Source: Cyanobacteria bacterium HKST-UBA02
GTDB taxonomy: Bacteria > Cyanobacteriota > Vampirovibrionia > Obscuribacterales > Obscuribacteraceae
Length of the DNA stretch: 11,627 nt
Assembly: GCA_020431945.1 (NCBI GenBank)
Contig: JAGQHH010000109.1
Coordinates: forward strand, 1-11,627
Reading direction: 5' to 3'
The translations under genes were made by a program, and so were the position numbers. Shown here in pieces: positions 1 to 6,297 of this stretch. The notes under the pieces are model-generated. The model did no database searches and was not told where the DNA came from. It saw nothing but the letters and a program-made list of their open reading frames with translations. The stretch's first letter is position 1. Every line of letters starts with the position of its first letter.

Positions 1-572
1 AGATAATGAATTCTAAATTGTCGACGATACTTCTGCCAATTTTCTTCCGAGGTACCAGCCTCCACCCACGAGACAGCTGCCTCGCTATTAGCCAATGACC
101 AAGCGGTAAAGATCGTGAACTCAAGTGCTCGCCGAAGTTTGCTATACATATCTAGATGATGGCCCCGCAAGAGCGTAGTAAATCCCGTGGTCAGTTCCCT
201 TCTTCCGATCAATGTCGACTGAAGTAGAAGCGCATCACCGAGGTGCCTACTGTCCTGCACGAAGGCCCAAAGAGATTCGATATAACCGGAGTAGCAATCA
301 ATCAGCCGATGAACCCAATCAGCCTTGTTGTCGATATAGGCCAGATGCTTATCAATCACAAGATCTTCTACCGCAAGTACGGCTTCAAGACTAGCATCGC
401 TCCTAGAGAAAGTATTGCGGGCAGATATCTCAGATCGATAGCAATTGTGATTGCTTACGGTCACGTTTTCACCCTGATCTACCGAAGAGCCACACTCAAA
501 TCGAGTTTTAACACCCTTGGAGTGTTCACTGCGTTCATATGATTTGGCACCGCAAAAGGGACAAGAGTTCAT
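1..572 (-). CDS. Partial hypothetical protein, zinc-ribbon-like N-terminus (3' end beyond the window)
   Basis: Reading the minus strand from ATG at 572-570 gives 190 codons with no stop before the left edge, so the C-terminus is missing. The protein begins MNSCPFCGA and has cysteines at residues 4, 7, 27 (FECGS) and 44, a CxxC-x19-C-x16-C pattern that looks like a zinc ribbon. From about residue 60 to the edge it is helical, with a segment TTLLRGHHLDMYSKLRRAL followed by AWSLANSEAAVSWVEAG. This kind of helical region occurs in uncharacterised proteins, and I cannot assign a family. The frame stays open upstream to a TAG near 704-706, but 572 is the first ATG, is preceded by AGGGA and starts directly at the zinc ribbon. 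The gene diverges from the protease remnant to its right. Coding status is likely from the long open frame and the motif-bearing N-terminus. Function is unknown. Confidence 0.72.
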   Translation of the reverse strand, partial: MNSCPFCGAKSYERSEHSKGVKTRFECGSSVDQGENVTVSNHNCYRSEISARNTFSRSDASLEAVLAVEDLVIDKHLAYIDNKADWVHRLIDCYSGYIESLWAFVQDSRHLGDALLLQSTLIGRRELTTGFTTLLRGHHLDMYSKLRRALEFTIFTAWSLANSEAAVSWVEAGTSEENWQKYRRQFRIHY

Positions 573-721
573 GCGCTGTTCCCTGTCAGAGCTACAAGTA
601 ATGTAGCACGTAACTAGCTTGGAAACAATGCGCTGACAATGTTGAGCCTCGCACCAAAGATCTGGCCAGAGCAACTTCGAATTACCTTCCCTGCAAAGAC
701 TCTAGTTCCCCATCGTTAGGT

Positions 722-1183
722 TCCGGTAATCCAAACCAGGACATCCTTAACACTGTCAGGAGTAAAAGCACCAGCTTCCTTGGGGCATTCGTACTAGACG
801 AACGCGCCCGGGGACTAGTTGATTCTTTATGGTGTCGGCAGGCATTGTCAGCGATCCAGGAATCCCCTCAACGACTGCAGGCGGCGATGACTTTCAGAAA
901 GTAATTCTCGAGCAACGTTTTATATCCGAACATTACTGACCTTGCAACTGGAGTAAATGTCATCTCTGTGGGTTCTTTAGCCCGTAGCAGCGAAAGCCAT
1001 GAGGAACATTGACACTAAGGACGACGGGTAGTAAAAGGCGCACCCTCATACGGACTTCACCGTTCACTAAATGCGGTTTGGTCGACTCAAATGGAGATGG
1101 TCTTAGACGCATGATAAAGCCAGATGTTGTAGCTGTCGGAGGAAACTTTTGGGATACAAATGATCCGCTCTTATGGGAGAGAG
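722..1183 (+). pseudogene. Decayed subtilisin-like (S8) serine protease remnant
   Basis: No single frame is open, but successive plus-strand frames give pieces in the order expected for a subtilase. Frame 2 (about 722-826) gives NPNQDILNTVRS and GAFVLDERARGLVDSL. Frame 1 (about 826-905) gives FMVSAGIVSDPG, which resembles the oxyanion-hole segment F-V-S-A-G-N with the Asn replaced by Ile. Frame 2 (about 908-1009) gives TGVNVISVGSLARSSE, like the conserved I-T-V-G-A strand. Frame 1 (about 1048-1165) gives SPFTKCG and then IKPDVVAVGGNF, like the KPDVVAPGGN loop before the catalytic Ser. The 27-residue spacing between the last two pieces is normal for the family. I see no intact Asp, His or Ser catalytic motif, so this is a broken internal fragment. 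The right end is uncertain because the similarity fades where the convergent DUF4062 gene stops at 1184. The assignment rests on motif recognition by eye. Confidence 0.5.
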
Positions 1184-2782
1184 CTATGCAGTTGTGTTCA
1201 GTTCTTGAACGCAGCTTCCGTCCAGTCGAACCGCTCCGATATGGCATATGACTTCATTGTCGGACTCTTCCAGATACCAATTGACTTGGATTCCATATTT
1301 CGCCAGCGCGAAACAATGACGTGTGCCTCCGTTCTCTCTGAATACCTTCCTTGGAAGGTTTATAATTGTTGCACCGTGGTAATACTTGAGCACTCCGTTC
1401 TTAAATACGAAGTCTTTTGTTGTGGTAGAGAGAGCTTCTGCATGCTTTAGATCTTCTAGCTCATCTAACGACAGTCCTATGCAGACATCATTTGCTACTA
1501 TGCCTGAATGTTCGTCGAAGTTTTTTAAAACCTCCTGAAGTTTCTCTTCAACAAGTCCTGTAGTTGCGTCGACTAATAAGACTCCATCGCTTGTACTGGT
1601 AGTTCGTTTAGACTTTACTTCAACATCCGCAAACAAGGCACTATATATATGCTCATTTATTCTGTTTTTGAATATGTTTGAAAGTCGCTCGAGTCCCTCT
1701 TGCTTTGAGAAAATAAGTTTATCGAAGTCGAGTATCCTGCCGTCCAAAGTTTGGAATTCGTCGGATTGATAAATTTCAACAAAATGTCGAAGTGGCAATT
1801 GTTCAATGGCGGCCTCTAGTTTCGACTTTACGGATCTTGAAATGGAAAGACTGCTGTCAACGGCCTTGATTTCATTGCCAGGCAATCGATTCGGAGACTC
1901 TGTAAGTCGGTAAATTCGATTGAATGCAAGGTCTGTTGAGTCAATTTTGAGAAGCTTATATGGATTAACATCTTTGACCTTATATGAAATCAGTTGTTTC
2001 GTTTGATTGCTTGCGAATACCTCTACAAGGATTTCGTCCAAAAGGGTTTCTTCCATCAAACCGAGGTTGTGCTTATGGATTAAGCAGTTAATTGTGAACA
2101 GCTTTTCTCGTTTACCTGGTAGCAGTCTCTTTGGTCCTATTGAATTTGTAGCGGGAGGATACACAAAAGACATAAGTGTACTGGTATCGTGAGTAGTACT
2201 ACGAGAGGAATCATTGGCGTTTCCCGTGGACAGAAGCCCTCGCGGCACCTTTACTACTATTTCGTAGTCTGTTACATCTCTTGATAGTGCATTCTGTGCA
2301 AAAACAGTGAGTGTAAATCCCCATTGCTCCTTGCTGATTTGTTGTTTTTCGAATGTGAACTCGCAGTCTACTGTTACTGCGCTACTTTCTGGAGTCGGTG
2401 TTTCTGCAGTTTGCTTTGGACCTAATGGTATTTGTGGAAGGGCGTCTGTCGTTCTCATCCATCCAGGCCGATGGGTGTTCAGAATTAACTCATTAAGTGA
2501 TGCTGTAACATTCGCCTTAAGCGCATCTGCATTGTTCCAGAAATTCACCATGCGCTGTTTGACTAAGTTTTTGAACTCGTTTAGTTCTTTCACATTTTCT
2601 TTGTCTACTAGGTTTGCTGGCCAGCTAGCATTGCTATCAATTACGAAGGCAGCGACAGGAATGTTCTTCTCTACGGCGTATTCATACTCCAACTGAGTGT
2701 AGCTAATCTTCTTCGTTGGATGGAGCGAACCATAGGAGTGAGCCAATATTACGATATAGTAGTCGCATTCATTCAGTTTTCT
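1184..2782 (-). pseudogene. DUF4062-domain protein, 5' end removed at the IS junction
   Basis: The frame remaining from the native gene is 532 codons plus a TAG stop at 1186-1184. Its first native residues, RKLNECDYYIVILAHSYGS, followed by KKISYTQLEYEYAVEKNIPVAAF and an NLVKQRMVNFW segment, match the second half of DUF4062. That domain normally starts some 40-50 residues earlier with a strand like RVFVSSTFxDLxxER. DUF4062 has a Rossmann-like, TIR-like fold and is often the N-terminal module of multidomain bacterial proteins. The next 400 or so residues fit no family I recognise. About 165-270 looks beta-rich (CEFTFEKQQ, EIVVKVPRG), about 330-400 is helical, and the end is mixed. The open frame continues 75 bases into the IS to an ATG at 2857, adding 25 IS-encoded residues, so a hybrid protein is possible. 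The missing 5' part is not found to the right of the IS. Confidence 0.82.
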
Positions 2783-2810
2783 TGGAGGTCCCCCGAAACG
2801 GTAGACAGTG
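2783..2810 (+). repeat. Left terminal inverted repeat of the IS (IRL)
   Basis: These 28 bases pair with the reverse complement of 4016-4043 at 21 of 28 positions. The matches fall in the outer TGGA, a central TCCCCC and the inner GGTAGACAGTG. The tip marks the point where the DUF4062 gene is cut. Confidence 0.9.
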
Positions 2811-2859
2811 CGTCTAGGAAAAAGTCGCTCTTCGTGAAAAAATACGGAGGAGCGCAAAA

Positions 2860-3138
2860 ATGGCTAAACGACCCAAATCTAGCGGATATACAAAAGAGTT
2901 CCAAGAGAACGCCGTGAGGCTGGCAATTAGTCCAGGTCGATCGGTTGCATCTGTGGCCCTAGAGCTTAAAGTACCTGCTTGGAAGCTCAGAAACTGGGTC
3001 CAGGCACACAAGCAAAAGCTAGAAAGGAGTTCTGAGGTGGACGAATTGATACGGCTTCAGAACGAGCTCAAAGAAGCAAGAGAAGAAATCGAGATCCTAA
3101 AAAAGGCCGCAGCGTACTTTGCGAGAAGCCACAAGTAA
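2860..3138 (+). CDS. IS3-family transposase OrfA (helix-turn-helix subunit)
   Basis: A 92-residue protein starting at ATG 2860, seven bases after a strong GGAGGAG ribosome site. Residues about 9-50 (YTKEFQENAVRLAI through VPAWKLRNWVQAHK) form the HTH_Tnp_1 helix-turn-helix typical of OrfA, which recognises the terminal repeats. Residues about 58-86 (ELIRLQNELKEAREEIEILKKA) form a leucine-zipper-like coiled coil, as used by IS3 transposases for multimerisation. The A6G slippery run lies in the codons for the final KK before the alanine-rich tail, so most ribosomes should stop at 3136-3138 and make OrfA alone, a regulator in well-studied IS3 members, while a minority shift to make OrfAB. Confidence 0.93.
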   Translation: MAKRPKSSGYTKEFQENAVRLAISPGRSVASVALELKVPAWKLRNWVQAHKQKLERSSEVDELIRLQNELKEAREEIEILKKAAAYFARSHK

Positions 3139-3146
3139 AGTACGCT
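3099..3146 (+). promoter_or_regulatory. Programmed -1 ribosomal frameshift signal joining orfA to orfB
   Basis: The heptamer A AAA AAG lies at 3099-3105 in the orfA zero frame (codons CTA AAA AAG). Five bases later a perfect 10-bp inverted repeat follows, AGCGTACTTT (3111-3120) and AAAGTACGCT (3137-3146), with a 16-base loop. Slipping back one base on the heptamer enters the orfB frame, which is open from there. The orfA stop (3136-3138) is at the foot of the stem. Confidence 0.9.
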
Positions 3147-3149
3147 TTC

Positions 3150-4013
3150 GTGCGCCAGCAGCGAGAGAACCACAGCATTCAGAAGCTCTGCAATGTGCTG
3201 GAGGTATCTCGCCAAGGCTACTACAAGTGGCTGAAGAGGAAGGTCTCTCCGGCGCAGGAGCGCCGAGCCAGGCTCCTGCAGCGAATCATGGAAATCTTCG
3301 AAGCATCCAGGCAGACATACGGCTGCCCGAGGATCTACCAGCAGTTACGCCAGGAGGGCTTCAGGTGCGGTCACAACACCGTAGAGCGACTGATGAGAGA
3401 GCACGAAATCAGACCTCGGACAAAACGCAAATTCAAGACAACGACGGACTCAAAACACAATTTGCCAATTGCGCCGAACGTTCTTGAACGGCAGTTTTCT
3501 GCCGAAGAGCCTGACGAGGTCTGGGTGAGCGATATAACCTACATCCCAACGGCGCAAGGTTGGCTTTTCTTGTGCGCCTTCATCGACCTCTACTCCAGAA
3601 TGGTAGTGGGCTGGTCGATGGCGGACAACATGAGAGCTGATTTGGTCCTGGACGCCTTCAGGATGGGTCTGAAGCGACGAGGTCGAGCGCCGATAGTCGC
3701 GCACTCGGACCGCGGCAGCCAGTACGCAAGCGACATTTTCAGAAGCGAGCTGGAGGAACATGGGTGCATCCAGAGCATGAGCCGGCGGGGAAACTGCTGG
3801 GACAATGCCGTCGCTGAGAGCTTCTTTGCCACTCTGAAGACGGAACTGATATTCCATCAAACCTTCGCATCCCGAATCCATGCAACAACGGCAATCTTCG
3901 AACATATCGAGATCTTCTACAACAATCAACGTCGTCATTCGGCGTTAGGCTATCTCACACCGGAGGAAAAAGTACAAAAAGGCAGACAAGTGGCCCAGAG
4001 CGACTGCGCCTGA
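3150..4013 (+). CDS. IS3-family transposase OrfB (DDE integrase domain)
   Basis: From GTG at 3150 the frame gives 287 residues. Residues about 43-90 are the HTH_21 region (QTYGCPRIYQQLRQEG). Residues about 120-275 are the retroviral-integrase-like rve core. The catalytic triad is visible: D128 (VWVSDITY), D187 (AHSDRGSQY) and E223 (NAVAESFFATLK), with 35 residues between the last two, the DD(35)E spacing of IS3. The C-terminal YNNQRRHSALGYLTP motif is also standard. The frame is open upstream without a stop to the slippery site at 3099-3105, so the active product is probably the OrfAB fusion of about 384 residues made by -1 frameshifting. The GTG at 3150 is only the first candidate for a free-standing OrfB. 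No inactivating change is seen. Confidence 0.93.
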   Translation: MRQQRENHSIQKLCNVLEVSRQGYYKWLKRKVSPAQERRARLLQRIMEIFEASRQTYGCPRIYQQLRQEGFRCGHNTVERLMREHEIRPRTKRKFKTTTDSKHNLPIAPNVLERQFSAEEPDEVWVSDITYIPTAQGWLFLCAFIDLYSRMVVGWSMADNMRADLVLDAFRMGLKRRGRAPIVAHSDRGSQYASDIFRSELEEHGCIQSMSRRGNCWDNAVAESFFATLKTELIFHQTFASRIHATTAIFEHIEIFYNNQRRHSALGYLTPEEKVQKGRQVAQSDCA

Positions 4014-4015
4014 AC

Positions 4016-4043
4016 CACTGTCTACCAAAATGGGGGAAGTCCA
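4016..4043 (-). repeat. Right terminal inverted repeat of the IS (IRR)
   Basis: Read on the minus strand it begins TGGACTTCCCCC and ends GGTAGACAGTG, matching the left repeat at 21 of 28 positions. It starts two bases after the orfB stop codon (4011-4013). Confidence 0.9.
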
Positions 4044-4093
4044 GACTTTGAAATCGAAATGATCAAGCCTCGGGTCTCGAGGTCCGCTTGGGC

Positions 4094-4118
4094 AGGAGAG
4101 CTCTTCACGAGCTCTCCT
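4094..4118 (-). terminator. Hairpin downstream of the minus-strand cluster, probable terminator
   Basis: A perfect 10-bp stem, AGGAGAGCTC and GAGCTCTCCT, with a 5-base loop lies 18 bases past the stop of the last gene in the minus-strand cluster. No T-run follows on the minus strand, so termination is inferred from position and stem strength. Confidence 0.5.
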
Positions 4119-4136
4119 GAATGCACGGGAGCCGGC

Positions 4137-4532
4137 TCAACCGGTCAGACGACCGGAGAGGTAATAGACGGCTCCGGAGAAGCCACCGACGATGACGGTG
4201 GATCTGAGGAGGTAGAGGGTGCCGAGCCAGTCGACATCCGCGAATTTGTCGGGTCCGAAGAGAACGACGCCGATACAGGCGGCGATCACGATAACGGTGA
4301 CGAAGACGGCACCGATTCCGATGCTGGTGTGAAGACGGGTCTCACCCGAGCTCTTCTCAAAAGCGTTCACGACAGTCGCGGTGGCGAGACCGACCATGCC
4401 GATGATGACAAGGATGCCGACCAGCGAGCCACCCTGGATCAATTCCTGGAGATGACCGGTGAGAGCGGCAAGAATCATGAAGCCGAGCATGGCACCGACA
4501 GTGCCGCCGACATGGCAGAGAAATTTACGCAT
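4137..4532 (-). CDS. Small four-helix membrane protein, unrecognised
   Basis: A 131-residue hydrophobic protein. I chose ATG at 4532 (MRKFLCHVGG) over an upstream ATG at 4580 because the extra 16 residues would be charged and would overlap the hairpin at 4567-4593. Likely membrane segments are about 8-27, 35-55, 69-93 and 108-125, with a short charged loop AFEKSSGETR between the second and third. The fourth ends in VGGFSGAVYYLSGR. It resembles the 136-residue product of 8945-9355 in length, start (MRK), loop (AFEKS against FFDRS) and fourth helix (VGGFSG against VGGLSG), which suggests a shared family. It is the last gene of the minus-strand cluster, 96 bases after its neighbour. No function can be assigned. 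Confidence 0.75.
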   Translation of the reverse strand: MRKFLCHVGGTVGAMLGFMILAALTGHLQELIQGGSLVGILVIIGMVGLATATVVNAFEKSSGETRLHTSIGIGAVFVTVIVIAACIGVVLFGPDKFADVDWLGTLYLLRSTVIVGGFSGAVYYLSGRLTG

Positions 4533-4566
4533 TCCGAATTCCACTTCTTTGGTTGAATGCCGGGGA

Positions 4567-4593
4567 TCCGGAAGGCGCATTGCGCCTTCCGGA
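4567..4593. other. Strong intercistronic hairpin in the minus-strand cluster
   Basis: TCCGGAAGGCGCA and TGCGCCTTCCGGA are perfect 13-base arms around one T, which would fold as a stem of about 12 bp with a 3-base loop. It sits in the 96-base gap between two minus-strand genes. With no T-run it could attenuate or stabilise the transcript rather than end it. Confidence 0.6.
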
Positions 4594-4628
4594 CCGGTGG
4601 ATTGTTCGATTGCCCCGGAGCCGACCGT

Positions 4629-4952
4629 CTAGTGAATGGACGGGTAGCCCGAGCTGTTCGGACCGCCGACCACGTTGGGGCGGCTGAAGAAGAGCTGGTG
4701 AGGCCGGGGCGGGCAGCTCAGATAGGATGCCTGCCAGCCCTGGTGTCGGAAGAGGCGGCAGGCGACGGCTACATCTTCGGGGGTGGTCTCGCAGGAGACC
4801 ATGACCCGGAGGACTCGTCCGGTCTTCAGGACATCCACATGCTTGCCCAGGGTTTCGCCCAGGAAGGTGAGGAGCTCCTCGAACTCGGTGGTTTCAGGGG
4901 CGGTGATCGAGGGTTCGCCGAAGAGTTCCTCGGGGGTAGGGATGTGGGCCAA
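4629..4952 (-). CDS. Small soluble protein, unrecognised
   Basis: The frame can be opened at ATG 5030, but that would overlap the upstream gene by 62 bases. A TTG at 4952 is preceded by AAGG at a suitable distance and lies 16 bases after the upstream stop, so I prefer it, giving 107 residues starting MAHIPTPEELFGEP. Residues 20-60 (EFEELLTFLGETLGKHVDVLKTGRVLRVMVSC) suggest a small alpha/beta unit, followed by EDVAVACRLFRHQGWQASYLSCPP and a Pro- and Gly-rich tail. There are no membrane segments and no signal peptide. It lies within a tightly spaced cluster on the minus strand and is probably co-transcribed with the genes on either side. I do not recognise the family. Confidence 0.65.
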   Translation of the reverse strand: MAHIPTPEELFGEPSITAPETTEFEELLTFLGETLGKHVDVLKTGRVLRVMVSCETTPEDVAVACRLFRHQGWQASYLSCPPRPHQLFFSRPNVVGGPNSSGYPSIH

Positions 4953-4968
4953 TTCGATTGCCTTTCGT

Positions 4969-5328
4969 TCAGATGCCGTTGGAGAAAGCGAAGGAAATCC
5001 TCGCTTCGATTTCGGAGAGAGCCGACGCATAGAGGGCGCGCTGTTCGGAGCTCATGGCGTTGAGGGCGTTGCGCGCGCCGAGGGTGGCCTCGATGACGGC
5101 GCCGAATTCCCTGGCGGTGATGGCGATGAGGGCTTCCTGCAGGTGCACTGCGAAAGTGAAGGCGCCGAGGTTCTGCCGGACATCGGCGAGGCTGGCTCGG
5201 CTTGCGTTGAGATTGCCCCCCGAAAGGGCTTCGATGGCTCGGGAGAGGGAGCCGGAGGCGAGGGTGCCGTTTTCCACCGCTTCGGCGGCGGCACCGGGAA
5301 GATTGGTGAGCACTGCGATCTGAGACAT
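4969..5328 (-). CDS. Helical alanine-rich protein, unrecognised
   Basis: A 119-residue protein from ATG 5328, with GGGGA a few bases upstream as a ribosome site. The sequence is rich in Ala and Leu and is predicted almost wholly helical: residues about 25-36 (LSRAIEALSGGN), 40-75 (NASRASLADVRQNLGAFTFAVHLQEALIAITAREFG) and 78-115 (IEATLGARNALNAMSSEQRALYASALSEIEARI). There are no cysteines, no clear transmembrane segment and no signal peptide. The pattern fits a small helical bundle, perhaps an assembling or adaptor protein, but that is a guess. It sits 44 bases after 5373-5621 and 16 bases before 4629-4952, which supports one operon. I do not recognise the family. Confidence 0.72.
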   Translation of the reverse strand: MSQIAVLTNLPGAAAEAVENGTLASGSLSRAIEALSGGNLNASRASLADVRQNLGAFTFAVHLQEALIAITAREFGAVIEATLGARNALNAMSSEQRALYASALSEIEARISFAFSNGI

Positions 5329-5372
5329 GATGGTCCCCAGTGTTTGTTGCGGGAGAGTTTGTAGGAAGCCCG

Positions 5373-5621
5373 TCAGTCCGGGCGTTTCCAGGACAGGAGG
5401 CGGAAACCCCGCTCGTCGCGGTAGAGCATGACCTGGTCGTCCCGGTTCAGATAGATGCCGGTGCGGACCTGGAGCTCATCCTCGGTGATGCCGGGACGCA
5501 CGGTGGCGATCCAGGCGAGGGCCACGTCCATGGGGACGTTGCTGATGTGATACCACCGGTGAAGAAGCGGGTTGCTGATCGTCTGACCGGGAGTGAAGCC
5601 CGGATTGGTTCCTCTGGACAA
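5373..5621 (-). CDS. Short soluble protein, unrecognised; probable first gene of the minus-strand cluster
   Basis: An 82-residue frame starting at TTG 5621, with GGAG six bases upstream. No ATG is available at the N-terminus. Sequence features are WYHISNVPMDVALAWIATVRPGI near the middle and a beta-like C-terminal half, LQVRTGIYLNRDDQVMLYRDERGFRLLSW. No signal peptide or membrane segment is seen. The gene follows a leader of about 220 bases after the terminator of 5881-6297, so it is probably the first gene of a transcript running to 4137. I see no convincing -35/-10 pair in that leader, although it is AT-rich. Coding status is likely from strand continuity with its neighbours and the ribosome site, but the protein is short. 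Confidence 0.62.
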   Translation of the reverse strand: MSRGTNPGFTPGQTISNPLLHRWYHISNVPMDVALAWIATVRPGITEDELQVRTGIYLNRDDQVMLYRDERGFRLLSWKRPD

Positions 5622-5840
5622 TGGTGTCTCCGTTGCTGCTGTCGGTTCGAGACCGGTCCGAATCGTCCCTCGTGGATGGTTCGAGGGTGAGGCTTGAATA
5701 CACGATTACTTGCCTGGATTGAGGATTCGAAAGCGAGACTCGAAAGATCTGTGGGAGTTGAGTTGATAACTCTCTATAACACCGGAGCAGTCGAATCTCC
5801 TTGTAAATATCTGTTTTTTGATTTATGAACAGATGTTGTG

Positions 5841-5867
5841 AAAAAAGCTCGCGAGGTTGCGCAAGCT
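5841..5867 (-). terminator. Intrinsic terminator of the 5881-6297 gene
   Basis: On the minus strand AGCTTGCG, a 6-base loop and CGCGAGCT form an 8-bp stem with one G-U pair, followed at once by TTTTTT (5846-5841). It begins 14 bases after the stop codon, the standard layout of a rho-independent terminator. Confidence 0.82.
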
Positions 5868-5880
5868 CGTCGAGACTCCG

Positions 5881-6297
5881 TCAGCGTGCGCCCAGAGCCA
5901 GGCTACGCGCGGAGGCTCGAAACTTGAGCTCGCCCCATTCGCCGAATATGTAATACCAGCCGTTTTCGAAATAGAGCGCGTCGATGGTGCCGAGGTCCGG
6001 ATGTTTGCCATCTTTCAAAGCCGGTCGAACATGCTGGCCTGTCCAGGTGTATTCGGTTACATCTGCGAATTTGAGCTTGCCCCGCATCCTGCCCTTTTTG
6101 CTTTTGGAAAATGCTTCATGCTGCTCGTTGAGCAGGAGGTCGAGATCGAAGACGATCTCCCGGCTGACGGTTATGGCACGAACATTGCTGTCCTCGAGGC
6201 AAAGCCCCTCGAAGCCTTCCCACTCCCAGTAATCTTTGTGCTCGAACTCGACGCCGATCAGCTCTTCTTCCATGGGCAGGATCATAGCGCGTCTCAT
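5881..6297 (-). CDS. Acidic soluble protein, unrecognised; possibly immunity-like
   Basis: A 138-residue frame from ATG 6297. Alternative ATGs lie at 6285 and 6273. None has a clear Shine-Dalgarno site, though GGGG precedes the first. The protein is beta-rich and aromatic: residues about 10-30 (EELIGVEFEHKDYWEWEGFEG), then REIVFDLDLLL, KLKFADVTEYTW and GTIDALYFENGWYYIFGEWGELKFRAS. The order of a D-L-D strand, an F-x-D-V strand and a terminal W-x-x-x-x-x-x-G-E-L-K-F strand recalls small uncharacterised proteins often seen as immunity or accessory genes. This is weak pattern similarity only. It is a single-gene unit: it diverges from the plus-strand genes and has its own terminator 14 bases after the stop. 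Confidence 0.72.
   Translation of the reverse strand: MRRAMILPMEEELIGVEFEHKDYWEWEGFEGLCLEDSNVRAITVSREIVFDLDLLLNEQHEAFSKSKKGRMRGKLKFADVTEYTWTGQHVRPALKDGKHPDLGTIDALYFENGWYYIFGEWGELKFRASARSLALGAR

Larger units (their letters stand above)
2783..4043 (+). mobile_element. Complete IS3-family insertion sequence (1261 bp)
   Basis: The element is bounded by imperfect 28-bp terminal inverted repeats beginning TGGA, has 5'-TG...CA-3' tips, and holds two overlapping reading frames for an IS3-type transposase with a frameshift signal between them. The length fits the family. The flanking bases are TTCT on the left and GACT on the right, so no 3-5 bp target duplication is visible. The absence of a duplication, together with the base-composition change across the element, suggests the flanks were brought together by recombination or deletion rather than by simple insertion. 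It is intact and looks potentially active. Confidence 0.93.

Noticed and set aside
243..542. 99-codon plus-strand frame near the left edge
   Set aside because: It is antisense to the edge-truncated minus-strand gene, which has a longer open frame and a cysteine motif.
730..860. Possible IS5-like transposase fragment on the minus strand (IADNAC...)
   Set aside because: The similarity is confined to a few residues and needs a frame change, and the plus-strand subtilase reading explains the same bases better.
3450..3938. 162-codon minus-strand frame inside the IS
   Set aside because: It is antisense to the catalytic domain of orfB, whose DDE motifs are intact.
2779..4047. Target-site duplication around the IS
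   Set aside because: The flanks TTCT and GACT do not match in any 3-5 base register, so none is claimed.
4783..5364. 193-codon plus-strand frame and neighbouring plus-strand frames at 4059-4556 and 5857-6369
   Set aside because: They are antisense to the minus-strand genes, Gly/Glu-rich with no motif, and lack ribosome sites.
5726..5746. TCGAAAG occurring twice 14 bases apart
   Set aside because: It is short, with only two copies and no further symmetry, and such repeats are expected by chance.
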